A program made the translations under genes and the position numbers. Positions 1-11,927 of a stretch of 64,000 nucleotides of DNA are shown piece by piece (the first letter of the stretch is position 1; each line of letters starts with the position of its first letter). Origin of the DNA: Cephalopachus bancanus (taxonomy: Eukaryota > Chordata > Mammalia > Primates > Tarsiidae); NCBI GenBank assembly GCA_027257055.1, contig JAPVLO010000133.1:3658001-3722000 (forward strand), written 5' to 3'. The notes under the pieces were generated by a model. The model was not told the origin of the DNA. It searched no databases and saw nothing but the letters and a program-made list of their open reading frames with translations.

Positions 1-395
1 AGGAGTCCTGTTTCATTCTTCTGCACATGCTCAGCCAGTTTTCCCAGCATCATTTAATGAATTAGTTCCCCTCTCCCCAGCAGTTGTTGTTGGAAGCTTT
101 GTCGAAGATGAGTTGGTTGAGAAATTGAGGTTTTGCTTCCAGAATCTCTATTCTGTTCCATTGGTCTATATGCCTGTTCTTGTACCAATTCCAGGTTGTT
201 TTGATTATTGTAGCCTTATAATAAAGTTATGGAACTGTGATAGCTCCCACTTTGTTTCTTTTACTAAGGATTGTTTTGGCTATTCATGGTAATTTATGTT
301 TCCATATGCATTTCTGCTTTGTTGTTTCCAGGTCTGAGAAGAATTATGTTGGTAACTTAATGGGTATAGTGTTGAATCTGTAGATTGGTAGGATG
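1..395 (-). mobile_element. L1 (LINE-1) ORF2/3' region fragment, antisense, cut by window edge
   Basis: Read on the plus strand, this has the familiar order of an antisense mammalian L1: a CCAGTTTTCCCAGCA-like start, then TCTATTCTGTTCCATTGGTC, a TTTTGATTATTGTAGCC block, TTGTTTTGGCTATTC, and finally GTGTTGAATCTGTAGATTG. These match the inverted distal ORF2 region of L1 in order and spacing. No open frame survives, so this is a dead fragment that continues to the left of the window. Confidence 0.85.
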
Positions 396-1882
396 GATGA
401 GATCATTCCTTTCAAATGAGGGTCGGGAAGGTTGAGGGCCTGGAAGGCTAAGGCCTGGGAATGTGGTTCTAGGAGGAGCAGCCACTATGGATGATGAAGT
501 AGCTGACCAGAGGACATCTGAACAGATAAACAGGAGGGAGCAAGGTCATCCCGAGCGCTGGGTTACAGACGGAACTCACGCCTCTGTACCAGAGTCGAGT
601 AGCACAGTCAGAGGAGAGTGGCTGCAAGGTGGGGGGCAGGCACAGGGAGATGGTTGTGGACATGGTGTGATACATTTTGTTCTCCAGAGGCAATCAACAC
701 TCCCCTTAACCAGCCTGCTCACTTTCCAGTGGGCTAGTGCAGTGCAATCCCTCTTCCTCTCCTGGAGTCTACAATCCAGCCATAAGTACACGGTGCCATT
801 TCTAGAACATGTGGTATTATCAGGACTGTCTTAGGATACACTGCTTCCTCCACATGAATGTGCTTCCCTGTGCCCCCTCTGCTTCCCTCTACTTTCCCCC
901 ACTCCTTCTGGAATACTCCAAAAGCATCTGATTGGCCTGGGTCAGCAGGCCAGCAAGCTGGGTCCACAGTCGGCACTCCGCAGTGTTAATTGCACAAGGG
1001 TTCGCATGATATGCAGCAAAAGTACATCCTGTGAGTGTGGCAGGTTCTGCAAAGAGGAGGACTAACACATTCAAAAACCTTACCTCTACTGTGTAGAATA
1101 AACTTGTATCTTATTCCTGGGGTCCATGCTTCCATAACTAATTTAAAACTTAAATATGACCTTCCGACGTTTTCTTTTACTTAATAAATATAAATAAATA
1201 AAGAACATTTGTTTCTGAGACTTTTGTGAAAGTTAAAGCCCCCAAATTGGCAGAGGCAGATTCATTGTTTTCACTGAGGGTTCCTGTCTCTAAGAAAACT
1301 TTCCTTACTATGTTACCCTGAAAGAAAAATGCGTATCTGGGACTTGGTTTGACTGGGATGCCCACACATGTGAACTATCCTCATAGAACTGTGTGAAAAT
1401 GCTGCTGTCCAGCTCCTACTGCTTTGGAGCTGAAACCTCAGTTAACCACGCTGCGCAAGGTAGGCTGCTTAGCCCTGTGTTCAGTTAAGAGCTCAATTTT
1501 TTATAATGCTCACTATTCACAATAAATGGTAATGGCATCGCTGAAGCAACAGGCCAAGAAATAAAACCTCAAACTGTTGCCAAGATTTCCCCAGACTGGA
1601 GGCTCCATGAAAGCAGAATAGACCAGAATGCCTATAGAATCCAGCAAAATATACACCCCATGAGACAATGAGTTTCTTTTTAATGCCAAGACTTTTGTTA
1701 TGTTCATCAATGTGTCACTAACATCTAGACTGCCTGGAACATGGCAGGGTCTTAATATCTTAAAGTAAATGAATATTAGGATTTGAAATAAACTGTCCAT
1801 ATCTTACATAAGCAATCGAGTGTACTCTTGTAGAAAATTACATATTTATATAATTTATGATGAAAAAATGAACAGTAAGGTT
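396..1882. other. Unassigned unique DNA
   Basis: About 1.5 kb in which I recognise no repeat family. A 123-codon frame at 463-834 (+) and overlapping minus-strand frames lack similarity I recognise and have no convincing splice sites or promoter. I treat them as chance. An AT-rich TTTATTTATA-type stretch lies near 1180-1200. Confidence 0.5.
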
Positions 1883-2188
1883 TTCTTTTCTTTCTTTTTT
1901 TTTTGGAATCAGGGTCTCACTTTGTCACCCAGGTTGGAGTGCAGTGGCATGATCACGGCTCACCGCAAGCCTCAATCTTCTGGCCTCAAGTGATTCTCCC
2001 ACTCCAGTCTCCTGAGTAGTTGGGACTACAGGCGCATGCCGCCAGACCCGGTTAATTTTTGTATTTTTTGTAGAGATGAGGTCCCACTATGTTGCCTAGG
2101 CTGGTCTTGAACTCCTGGGTTCAAGTAATCCTCCTTCCTCAGTCTCCTAAAGTGCTGGAATTACAGACGTGGGTCACCGTGCCCATCC
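1883..2188 (-). mobile_element. AluJ-like SINE, antisense
   Basis: A poly-T start (1888-1903) is followed by the inverted right arm (CAGGTTGGAGTGCAGTGGC), the A-rich linker seen as TTTTTGTATTTTTTGTAGAG, and the left arm ending in GTCACCGTGCCCATCC. It is full length and heavily diverged, and it lacks the lineage-specific changes of the younger Alus here. A good 5' splice-donor-like AG|GTAAGT follows directly downstream near 2193. Confidence 0.92.
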
Positions 2189-3120
2189 AACACTAGGTAA
2201 GTATAACAACAATAACACCTCTGAGCTCTAAATGAAGTGCTGAGTTTATCCTCAACACAAACCAGCTCACAGAACAAGGAAAAAAAGTAAGGCACTTTGG
2301 AGAACGTGAAGATTGCCTAGAGAGGACTGCATACTGTAAACCAAGGCCACACCTGCACCATTAGAAGAATTCAACAGGAAGCATTTACGAATCTACAGAC
2401 TATAAGGCTTTGGGGCTCTCTCATTGTATAACAGCAAGTGCTTTCTGGACTTGCAGCTGGTGTACTATTTCTAAACTTCATGAGGACCTGCTTTATTCAC
2501 TACGAAGTTTGAAACCTGAGGCAACATCAGTTTATTAATCAGATGAACTTGAATGTTAAGCGGTAAAAGTTTTACTTCCTAATATAAATGGTTGGTCTGT
2601 AGATGGAAGTAGCAAATAGCATGTTACTGGGCATGCCTGGGACATACAATGACTTGTAGTAAAAGATATTTTAAAATATGGATTGAATTATCTAGATGTG
2701 TACCCTGGGAGAAAACCAGGCAAGCAAATGCTGGGCTTCCTAGGAAGGCTGCTCTGTTACAGTCTTCAGTCTCAGCACAATACTGCACTCAACAAGAAAA
2801 TTGCTCTATTTGTTTTAACCACCATATTTGGATTCTATCATAAGATCTGTCCCAAAGAAATGACCAGAAGGCTAATTCTGATTAAAATTCATATTGCAGT
2901 ATTAGAAGAACACACAACTGAGGAGAACTGTCCTGCCATTTGTTATACATGTGAGGGCTACTTCCTTGGCTAAGAATTTAATAAGTACTCTAGAAAATAT
3001 TCCAAAGATACTAAATAGAAGGAAATAATGATTTCTAAAATTCTGAAAAAAAACATTTTATTTATAAAATCAGAAAAGTGCTTATTACCCAAGCCTGTAA
3101 GAATCCCAGGTTCCTCTATG
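2189..3120. other. Unassigned unique DNA
   Basis: No repeat family recognised. The short frames at 2649-2973 have no supporting features. Confidence 0.45.
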
Positions 3121-3772
3121 ACAGCCACCCCCCCCATTCCTTCCCTCCCCGCCCCTCCCCTCCTCTCCTCTCTCCTCCCCTCCTCTCTCCTTTCTTCCTC
3201 TCTCCTCCCTCCTCTCTCCTCTCCTCCCTTCCTTTCCCCTCTCCCTTCCTCTCTCCTTTTCTCTTCTCCCATCTCCTCTCCCCCCTCCCCTCCTCTCTCC
3301 CCTTCCCTTCCCTCCTCTACTCTCTCCTCTCTCCTGTCTCCCTTCCTCTCCTCTTCTATCCTCTCTCCTCTTACTCCTTTCCTTCTCTCTCCTTTCCTCT
3401 TTCCTCTCTTCTCTCCCCTCCCCTTCTCTATCTTCTCCCCTTCTGTCCCCTCTCCTCTTTCCCCCTCCTCGCTCCGCTCCTTTTCTCCCATCCCCCCCTC
3501 CTCTCCCCTTCTCTCCACTCCCTTTCTCCCATCCCCCCTCCTCTCCCCTTCTCTCCGCTCCCTTTCTCCCATCCCCCCTCCTCTCCCCTTCTCTCCTCCC
3601 CTCCTCTCCCTTCCCTTCTCCCTCTCCCCTTCTCTCTCCTCTTCCTTTTCCCTTCCCCTCCTCTCCTCTTCTCCCCTTCCTCTTTCCTCTCCCCTCTCCT
3701 GTCCTCTCTCCTCTCCCCTCTCATCTCCCCTCTGCTCCTCCCTCTGCTCCACCTCCCTCCTCTCCTTTCTTT
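3121..3772. repeat. Homopyrimidine (CCTCT)n-type low-complexity tract with 40-bp tandem units
   Basis: About 650 bases are almost purely C and T on the plus strand. A degenerate CCTCTCCT pattern fills most of it. At about 3471-3590 a unit of about 40 bp (CTCCGCTCC, then TTTCTCCCATCCCCCC, then a CTCCCCTTCT end) is repeated about three times nearly perfectly. The long Pro/Ser/Leu frames (plus) and Arg/Glu/Gly frames (minus) through here are artefacts of base composition. Confidence 0.97.
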
Positions 3773-3879
3773 AACAATCAAACTCACCATTCCCCAATCA
3801 AATCTATGGTCAATCCACAGCACACTTCCCCCTCCTACAAGGCCCTGTGCCCACCACACTCTTTCCCAATGTCACTCTT

Positions 3880-4275
3880 GACATCTGTCCTCCCCAGTTC
3901 CCACTCATGCATCTGTCAGGTCACGTGCCTGAGAGTCTGCCAACTCTCAGCCTCTACTCTCTTACCGTGAAACGGTCTGCCCCTCAGCTGACCAAAAGCC
4001 ATGCAGACAGGACTTTATCCATCTTGCTTACCATGCCACACCCCGGACCCTAGCACAGTGCTGAGCAGAGTCGAAGCTCAATAATTATTGACTAAACAGA
4101 TGAATGACTTCTCAATCAGCCTGAAGTACTGCCCACGACATGAATGTGAGCCTCTTAATGCCAAAGACCAATCCTCATTCATAATCCTCAGTGCAGGCCT
4201 AGTAGAATCCCTGACACAGAGACAGACACAAGAAATGACTAATGGGTCAATAAAAATAAACAAATTCAATGGCCT
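3880..4275 (+). mobile_element. L2 3'-end fragments (two, head to tail)
   Basis: The stretch to about 4110 reads like an L2 3' end: a CCTAGCACAGTGCTGAG block, then GCTCAATAATTATTGACTAA and a GATGAATGA ending. A second, weaker L2-like ending follows to about 4270, with ATTCATAATCCTCAGTGCAGG and then a GTCAATAAAAATAAA end. Both are ancient. The family is assigned from the ending pattern only. Confidence 0.6.
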
Positions 4276-6478
4276 TAACAGTTGTCAGTTTTAAAAGGCA
4301 AACTATAATATTAATATAATAAGGACTATAACATTAAGCTACAAAAATTATTACATTTGCTTAATATAATCAATTTCATTTCCATAAGATTTTTAAATGA
4401 GTAGCAGAAAACAAAAAATCTAAATTGGTAGTTTTCATAAGCCACCAATAGTTTGAGATAATGGTATGATTTTATTAAATATTATTATTAGGAACTGGAG
4501 TTTTGTATTAGAAGCAAAAGGGATATTTTGAGAGAAAGACCTGAAGACCAGATCAAAATCTGGGTCCTGGAGGAAAAAAGCATGAGGGGATGCGAGTGAG
4601 GGCTGAAGGGACTCAGGCCTTCTGACGAGGGGGATGCTGTGGGCCTCCTGGCAGGAGTGGAAGGCTTGAGGAGGGGAGGACCAGACACAGGACTTCAAAC
4701 TTCAATCAAGTGTGAGAATACATAAAGACAACTTGAGATAACATCTGGTTTGATATGTCCTTGAAAAAAAAGAATGATATCAAGAATGAAGGTAAGAAGT
4801 TGTCATCAGCAGTAGGCAGTGAGAGCTGAAGCAAAAACATGACCATAGCTGAGACATGGCAAACACAGATGGGGAACGAAGCAGCAGGCCAGTGGTGGGG
4901 TAAGAGGTGAAGCAGTCAAGGAGATCCCAGATGCCAAGATCAAAAACGGCTAAAAGAGGGCAGGGAACCTGGCAGAGACACAAGATTGGTTCTAGAGTGT
5001 AGACACTGAGCCATGAGTGTAGACACTGAGGCAGAGTGATCAGGCGAGTATAGATAGCACAGGAGTATGATCCCATTGTTTAAGCATGCTGCTTCCAATT
5101 GATGCTGGCACTGTCACCTGGTGGGGTTCTTCATGAGGTCCACCCAGACCCCAAGTGAGTCGGCACCCGGCATTGCCTTCAGATGCTATTACACAATCTG
5201 CAACACTGGCCTGGGTGTTGAGGACGACCCACGGAAGACTTCACACTGCTCCAACCTTCCATGGTCTCAGCTTAATCTAAACAAATGTGTCTTTCAGCAA
5301 GTTGCTTGTATTTGCTGTACGATTCACATTGCTTTACTACTTAACCAAAGATATTTTATAAAAAATATTTTTCATTACATTAAATTCTTCTCTATTCTAA
5401 GCACTGTAATGTGTATTTTCCAAATTACTCAAAATATTGATAGCAATAGCTTTGGAAGTTCTTGAGTTGGTAGGAGACAGATGTGACTGACCATCTGGAA
5501 GAGACTTCTGCTCCCTTGCTTTGTTGTCTTGAGTCTGTAGGATGTTCTCCTACAGGGAAGGGCTCCTGGTAACTGCCATATCCCATTGCAATCCACATCT
5601 GCCTTGCTGCCTGGTGTTACCTTGCTCCCTTTCAGCATTACTAAGCATTTTTCTCTCCTTACATATCCATTTCAGATGATTTGCTCTTGAATGTATTAGC
5701 TTGCATTTTCTTCGCCTGCATCTTACCATTCCCTGGGATACTTCTAAACCATTTCAGGTATATTATATTTCACTATTTGAAATGTTTCCCAATTTACAAA
5801 AAGAGCTGATGTACTTCACTTCCAATTATAGATTTTTAATGAAATGCAAAGGAAAACCACGTAATGTGCCTTCATGAAGAAGCTGTATTTCATCTTAGAA
5901 CAAAATTCTTAAGTAAAAGCTGTGAATTATCACATTAAGTCAATAAACGTGAATTGTTTACTTTTTACACATACACTTTACCAATTTTGTGACTAAGCAA
6001 TTTGAATTAACATGATTTTTCAGCAGCATTTACTTTCATATAATGTATATATTTGGTTTAATTTCATTCTTTTTTTAGATTATGTTAATGTAACGATTAT
6101 TTTAAAAGAAGTAAGAATAGCATTTTTGTTTAAATTTCAAATCTTAAATATATTTACATTTTAAAAATTCAGGTGACTTTGGTTTTCCAATGACTGTAAA
6201 AATGTCATTGGTTTTAATCAAATAAAGGGCACCTTAATTAAATATCAATGATTCATATTCAGTACTTTACATACTACTTAATTGTATTTTTGAGTTATAT
6301 ATGTTGCTTCCTAATAGGCTGTTTATGACTTTTGTTTCCTGAGTTCAAAACATATTTTAAAATATAATTTGGATAGAGAATTTCCAGAAACATAAAACTG
6401 TTGTTTTATATCCTTGTTTTTTTACAGTTACTCTATTTTTCTCCATCTTATTTTGACAGTGCCAGGTTAAGCATTTAA
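4276..6478. other. Unassigned AT-rich DNA
   Basis: No family is identified across this stretch. The 4480-5080 part is purine-rich and may be a very old repeat. An imperfect tandem duplication of a GTGTAGACACTGAG unit lies at about 4997-5030. 5640-6480 is strongly AT-rich without recognisable elements. Confidence 0.45.
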
Positions 6479-6489
6479 AAAAAAAAAAA

Positions 6490-6782
6490 TCTAGCTGGGC
6501 TCGGTGGCTCAGCCTGTAATCCCGCACTTTGGGAGGCTGAGGTGAGTGGATTGCCTGAGCCCGTGGGTTCAAGACCCGCCTGGGAAACTTGGCAAGACCT
6601 CATCTCTACAATAAATCAAAAAATTAGCCGGGCGTGGTAGCGCGTCTGTAGTTCAGCTACTTGGAAGGCTGAGGCAGAAGGATCGCCGAAGCCCAGCAGG
6701 TTGAGGCTGCGGTGGCCGGGAGCGGCCACAGCACTCCAGTCTGGGTGACAGAGTGAGACTCCAACTCAAAAAAGAAAAAAAA
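6490..6782 (+). mobile_element. Lineage-specific (tarsier-type) Alu
   Basis: The head reads GCTGGGCTCGGTGGCTCAGC. The middle has CATCTCTACAATAAATCAAA, the right arm has CTACTTGGAAGGCTGAGGC, and the tail is GAGACTCCAACTC followed by an A-rich end. It is the AACTTGG/TTAGCC subtype. A short AAAAAATCTA-like repeat flanks both ends and is the likely target-site duplication. Confidence 0.93.
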
Positions 6783-7049
6783 ATCTAATCTGCTAAAATT
6801 AATGTTATTCAATGCGTTTTAATTCAAATTCTGCTAAATCTTAATTATATACCATGTGCTTTTGACTCAGGAAAACTTTAAAGAAAACACATTGTAATCC
6901 AACCCAAGTTAAGAGTTAAATGTGCAATTTAGGAAAGAAAGAAGCAAGTCCACATCCGTGGCTCTTCCTAGAGCAGTGTTTACATGGGGGATCCTGTCCC
7001 TATCTGCACTGTATTAGAACACTTGTCCTTGCCTACCTGGAGTAGCTAC
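6783..7049. other. Unassigned DNA
   Basis: Nothing recognisable between the Alu and the following L2 end. Confidence 0.4.
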
Positions 7050-7190
7050 ACAGACATCTACTTCTCCCACTAAGTAAGGCTCTCCTGAAGGGCAGAAGCA
7101 AACAGAAACCTTTGCAACTTCCACAAGGCCTCCACAGCACTTTCCACACAGCAGCCACACGATAAATGTTTGTCAGATTATTAGAAGAGC
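7050..7190 (+). mobile_element. L2 3'-end fragment (probable)
   Basis: An AAGGCTCTCCTGAAGGGCAG block followed by AGCACTTTCCACACAG and CGATAAATGTTTGTCAGATT matches the order of an L2 3' end. Only about 140 bases can be followed. Confidence 0.5.
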
Positions 7191-7707
7191 TAAATTCTTG
7201 AGTTTGCCTTGATACACAAGACGCAGGAGGGACAAAAAGAGGAGTCATTTTCATGAATGGGTGGTGGTGGGAAGAATGTTAGCAAGTAACCTCAAATGAA
7301 AAGATTAAAATGTGATGTGACTTAACTGTCACTAAGGTACTTAAACAATAGTTAAGAGTTTTCTGTTTTGTTTAGTTTTAAGTAACTTTTCATTCTTCCC
7401 AAGTAAGAAGTGGGAGAACAGTCATTATTTTGTCTGAATGACATTTTCTAAATCAGACACATCCATGTGGCACAGCCAATGTAAATAATTTGTTCTCCTG
7501 CTGGTGCCACTGCTGAACAATGATGAACAGATCAACAGCACAGGAACTCCCCACTGAAGACTGATCCATTGTGTAGAAAATATATCCTAAAACAACGAAC
7601 TGTATTTAGGACAGGTTTCTACTTTCTGAATTCTGGCACATCCTTAGTCACCAACTGCCTATGTGTCAGTCTCTGGAAAAACCGGAAACTAATCTTTCAA
7701 TGGCAAT

Positions 7708-7925
7708 GCAATTCAATTCAACAAACACTTATTGAGCACCCACTGTATGCAAAAGCACAAGAATGGAAACCTGAGAAAAAAGGGCCTGCCAAGGAAACTG
7801 AAAAGAAGCAATGTTCAGAGAAGGCAAGGGCACAGAAGAGGGGTGTGTGGAACACAGAGAGGGACTGGTCAGCACAAGGGCGGAAAGTTGGAATGCTGGA
7901 GGAGAAGACAATGAAATGCTCACTT
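7708..7925 (+). mobile_element. L2-like fragment (probable)
   Basis: TCAACAAACACTTATTGAGC followed by CCCACTGTATGCAAAAGCAC is the well-known L2/MIR-age motif (ACTTATTGAGCACCTACTATGTGCC type). A purine-rich stretch follows. The 122-codon frame across it is not supported as a gene. Confidence 0.55.
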
Positions 7926-8399
7926 CTCACAAAGTAAGTGAAAACCACTGGGATCAATAAACAATATCAAGAACTTATTGAATTTTCCATGTTTAGAAGG
8001 ATTCTGCTTTCTATCTACTACCAAAGAACAGGTCTAGTTCTATTCATGTTGCTACCAACCTCCTTACCATCCAAACTTGAAATTTCTTTGTTTTTCTGTT
8101 GATAACCAATGTAATCCATTACCAAGTCTTATCATTCACACCCACATAATTAGGGTCACAGGCATGACAGCATAGGTTGTGTACTGTATACTGCACAAGG
8201 ATGCTTACATCTGAGGGGAGGAACATTCATACCAAAGACACGTCTTTAACAGTGTCCCAGCAGATGGCAGTCACGTGTCTCATTCTAATAAACATATTAC
8301 AACAACGTTCTAACAGATGGAAGTAAAATTCTTAAAGAAGGGGAACCTTATAAATTCACAGAATGTTCTGGGTGGGTCAGTGGTGGCCCTGCCTGCAGT

Positions 8400-8770
8400 A
8401 TTTACCATTTATTATCTAGTCCTCATTCTGACTACAGTCACCACAAACCAGACTCACATAACATCTTGCAACAGCTTCCAAATGGATCCCCTCATCTGTC
8501 CATCCCACAAACATAGAATCACTTCTCTTTTTAAAACATCTTCAGTGGCACAACGTTGTACAATGTTTTCAGTCAAGGTCCTTCATATCATGTCCTTAAC
8601 CTTCTCTTTTGGTCTAGTCTTCACTACTGTCCAAGAGGCACCCTATTCCCAATCAAACCTAATTACTTTCTACCTTATCTATGCCCTGTCCTTCCTCACC
8701 TTGCTATCTTTGTGTCATTTCCTCTGCCTGGAATTCTCTCCAAACCCAGTCTTCCTGACTGAAATTCTAA
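8400..8770 (+). mobile_element. L2 fragment interrupted at its end by an Alu
   Basis: TCATTTCCTCTGCCTGGAAT and CTCTCCAAACCCAGTC with preceding CT-rich text are typical of the L2 3' half. The 169-codon open frame at 8317-8826 runs through this L2 into the following Alu, so it is a repeat artefact and not a gene. Confidence 0.65.
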
Positions 8771-8776
8771 ATTACT

Positions 8777-9036
8777 GGCCAGGCATGGTGGCTCCTGTCT
8801 ATGATTCCAGGACTGTGGGAGGCTGAGGCAAGAGGATTGCTTGAGCCCAGGAGACTGAGATCAACCTGGGCAACATAGTGAGACCTCATCTTCACAAAAA
8901 ATAAAATAAAAATAAGCTGGGCACTGTGGCACATGCCTGTAGTCTCACCTACTTGGGAGGCTGAGGCAGAAGGATCACCTGAGCCCAGGAATTTGAGATT
9001 GTGGTGAGCCTGGGACACAGAGTGGGACCCAGAGGA
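8777..9036 (+). mobile_element. AluJ-like SINE with (GGA)n-rich tail
   Basis: GGCCAGGCATGGTGGCTCCT opens the left arm, and a second arm follows after AAAAATAAAATAAAAATAAG. The right end (GAGTGGGACC) runs into a GGAGGA-rich purine tract at 9030-9075 in place of a plain poly-A tail. The divergence is typical of AluJ. Confidence 0.9.
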
Positions 9037-9179
9037 GAAGGAGGAGGAGGAGGAGGAGAAAGAAGGAAGAAGTTGAAGTTGTTTTAATTATATTCAGCAG
9101 TATATTTTGGGGACAGGTTTTGGATAACTTAATATTGCCTTCAGCAAGCATCCAAAACAATACCACCCTCCCCTTTAGC

Positions 9180-9346
9180 TTTGGTTGGTGTTCCAGTTAT
9201 CTACTAGTGTAACAAACTACTTCAAACTTACAATGTAAGACAATGACCATTTTTATTATACCTCACACATTTGTGGGTCAGAAATTGAGCACAGCTGAGT
9301 GCTTCTTCTATTTTTCCTCTGCAGTGATGCTAGAGGTTGCTTGGGT
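9180..9346 (-). mobile_element. Old LTR-like repeat, part 1 (probable MaLR/MLT1-type), split by the hAT element
   Basis: GTAACAAACTACTTCAAACT followed by ACCATTTTTATTATACCTCA and TTTGTGGGTCAGAAATTG resembles the common mammalian repeat with GTAACAAA...TTTATTATCTCAC...GTGGGTCAG order. I believe it is an antisense MaLR LTR, but the exact family is uncertain. The element continues after the hAT transposon at 11928. Confidence 0.45.
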
Positions 9347-10313
9347 GAGGGGTCCCCAACTCCTGGGCCATGAATCACTAGGTCTGTGGCCTGTTACAAA
9401 CCAGGCCACACAGCAGAGGTGAGGGGCAGGTAAACAAGTGAAGCTTCATCTATACTTACAGCCTCTCCCCATTGCTCGCCATTACCACCTGAGCTCCACC
9501 TCCTGTTAGATAGTAGCAGCATTAGATTCTCATAGGAGCACGAGCCCTATTAAGAACTTTGCACACAAGGGATCTAGGTTGTGTGCTCTTTGGGAGAATC
9601 TAATACCTGATGATCTGAGATGGAGCTGAGGTGGTGATGCTAGTGCTGGGGAGTGGCTGCAAATACAGATTAACATGCGCAGAGATCATCATAAATCAAT
9701 TGCTTGCAGACTCAATATCAAAACTCTATCCATGAGCAGCCAGTGAGTCGATGCACCTCAATTGTATAGCTGCATCTGGTGGCAGGCTTTAAGTCAGAAC
9801 CCAACACTTATTTTAGTCTATGCACAGTCTTCCCTTTATTTTATTTACCACTTCTGTCCATGCTTCTTTCCTGCACTGCACATTTGTCTCAGTTACAGTT
9901 TTGGTAAGCCCACAAGCTAACCCTAGCCAAAAGTGTATTAAACTAACATCACTGAAGAGCTGCTTTGAAAAGGGTAAAGACCCAATGATGAGACAGTAGA
10001 AAACTCTAAGACTGCCAACAAAGAGAAAGCTGCATTTCAAAGGAAATACCAAGAGTCCTACTTAAATTATACGCTCATTGCAACAGGTGATTCACATTCT
10101 CCCAGCCCACTTTGTATAATATGTGGCAACCGCTAGTCAATGAAGCCATGAAACCTTCAAAACTGCTTCGCCACATGGAGACAAAGATCCTGCATTAAAA
10201 GACAAGCCTTTTGAGTTTTCAAAAGAAAAAAAAGACATGAATACAAAGAACAGAAGCAATTATTGAAGGCCATCACTTCATAAAACATGTCTGCACTGAG
10301 AGCATGATTCCTA

Positions 10314-10532
10314 GTGGCTAGCCACAATGCTAAAGCTAAGAAGTCCTTTACTATTGGTGAAGAGTTGATCCTGCCTGCTGCTAAGGACATCTGTCATGAA
10401 CTTTCAGGAAAGGCTGAATTTCAAAAGGTAGCATATGCTCCTCTTTTGGCTAGAACCATAACTAGACTAACTGATGAACTAGCAGAGGATATTGAGGCAC
10501 AATTGTTAGAGAGGATTAATGAGTCACTGTAG
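10314..10532 (+). pseudogene. hAT transposase fragment (central block)
   Basis: A 72-codon open piece has the motif order of ZBED5/SCAND3-like and Charlie transposases: KAKKSFTIGEELILPAAKDI, LLARTITRLTDELAEDI, then QLLERINES. The next bases continue as QLDEST in the same reading context after a stop. The cellular relatives are domesticated hAT genes. This copy is inside an intact transposon frame and carries stops, so it is a transposon fossil and not a host gene. Confidence 0.85.
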
Positions 10533-11479
10533 TACACAATCCAGCTTGACGAGTCTACCAATGCTAGCAATAAGGCAACAATGCTTGTTTTTGTGTGATA
10601 TATTTTTCAGGAGGGTGTGCATGAGGATACGGTATGTGTGCTTTTGTTGCCAACCAATACCACATCTGCAGAACTATTCAAGTCTCTGGAAAACTGAATT
10701 GGCCATTTTATGTCAGTATATGCAGGGACGGAGTGGCTGCTATGAATTGATGGCTTTCTGGTTTCACTACTCAGGTCAAAGAGGTCACTTCTGAATGAGA
10801 GTCGACACACTGTGTCATCCATTGAGAAATGCTGGCTACTGAAAAATGTCACCCAAACTTAACAATGTTTTGTGATTAAAATTATCAATCACATTAAACT
10901 ACATACTCTTAACTCATGTCTGTTCACACAGCTCTGTGAGGAGATGGACGCAGAGCACACACATCTTCTCTTATACTGGCCAGAGATTTTGAGTTACAAG
11001 AGCTGCTCTAGAGATTTCTTTTAGAAAAACAGTCACCACTGGCAACATATTTCAGGGATAGAGAATGGGTCACAAAACTTGCTCACTTATGTGACATATT
11101 CAACCTACACAAGGAACTCCGTCTGTCTCTTCAGGGGAGAACAACAACTGTGTTTAAGTCAGCAGATGAAGTGGATCCATTCAAAGCCAAACTGGAATTA
11201 TGGTGGTGATGAGTGAACACTGGGATTTTTGACATGTTTCAAACATTAACAGAGATCTCAAAAGAGACTGAGCCAGGGCCTTCTTTCTCCTGGATGGTGT
11301 ATGATTACCTATCTCAGCTTTTAAAAGAGTTTGAGCATTATTTCCCAACCACAAAAGAGCCTCGAACTGGGAAGGAATGGTGTGACCTATTTGTGAATAG
11401 CCAGGTGAATCGACTTTGTGCTAGAAGAGGATCAACTGCTTGAAATCGCAAATGACGATGGCCTTAAAAGTATGTCTGA

Positions 11480-11680
11480 GACGACTTTAAATCGCCATAC
11501 ATTCTGAATTAAAGTCAAGGTGGAATATCCTGAGATTGCCACAAAAGCATTGAAAAGCCTGCTTTCTTTTCCAACATCGTATCTTTGTGAAGAAGCATTT
11601 TCTGCAGTGACAACAACCAAAATAAGAGTACAGAGTAGACTGGACATTAGCAACACACTTGGGGTGTCACTGTTTCCCGC
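11480..11680 (+). pseudogene. hAT transposase C-terminal (hATC) fragment
   Basis: The translation carries EYPEIATKALKSLLSFPTSY, then LCEEAFSAVTTTKIRVQSRL and DISNTLGVSL. This matches the hAT dimerisation domain, in which LxxFPTTYLCExxFS and a following K..RN/SRL are conserved. Only this terminal block is open. Earlier parts are broken. Confidence 0.85.
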
Positions 11681-11927
11681 CCCCCCAGATGGGACCATCT
11701 GGTTGCAGGAAACAAGCTCAAGGCTCCCACTGATTCTGCATTATGGTGTGTTGTATAATTATTTCATTATATATTATAATGTAATAATAATAGAAATAAA
11801 GTACACAATAAATGTAAAGTGCTTGAATCATCCTGAAACCATCCTCCCACCCCACACCCAACACGGTTCATGGAAAGATTGTCTTCCAAGAAACCAGTTC
11901 TTGATGCCAAAAGACTGGGGACCACTG

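Larger units (their letters stand above)
9347..11927 (+). mobile_element. Near full-length Charlie3/MER1-type hAT DNA transposon, dead transposase
   Basis: The ends GAGGGGTCCCCAACTCCTGG and CTGGGGACCACTG are inverted copies of each other and match the MER1/Charlie3 terminus (GGTCCCCAAC). The length is about 2.58 kb, close to an autonomous Charlie3. Decayed transposase text lies between them. Near 10100-10240 there is a BED-finger-like NEAMKPSKLLRHMETK. At 10314-10530 is the conserved AKAKKSFTIGEELILPAAK block. Shortly after comes QLDESTNAS, with the first catalytic Asp position. Near 11350 is FPTTKEPRTGKEW. At 11520-11670 is the hATC dimerisation region (EYPEIATKALKSLLSFPTSY). Stops and frameshifts separate the blocks, so it cannot encode an active enzyme. 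The flanking 8-bp sites (GCTTGGGT and TTCTGGGG) agree only partly. Confidence 0.9.

Noticed and set aside
463..834. 123-codon open frame
   Set aside because: No recognisable domain, no splice or promoter support, and competing minus-strand frames of similar length.
2970..3881. Long open frames (up to 267 codons) rich in Pro/Ser/Leu or Arg/Glu/Gly
   Set aside because: They lie entirely in a homopyrimidine tract, where stop codons (TAA, TAG, TGA) cannot occur on one strand and are rare on the other. Composition explains them.
8317..8826. 169-codon plus-strand open frame
   Set aside because: It crosses from an L2 into an AluJ. There are no known protein features, and the L2/Alu text explains the sequence.
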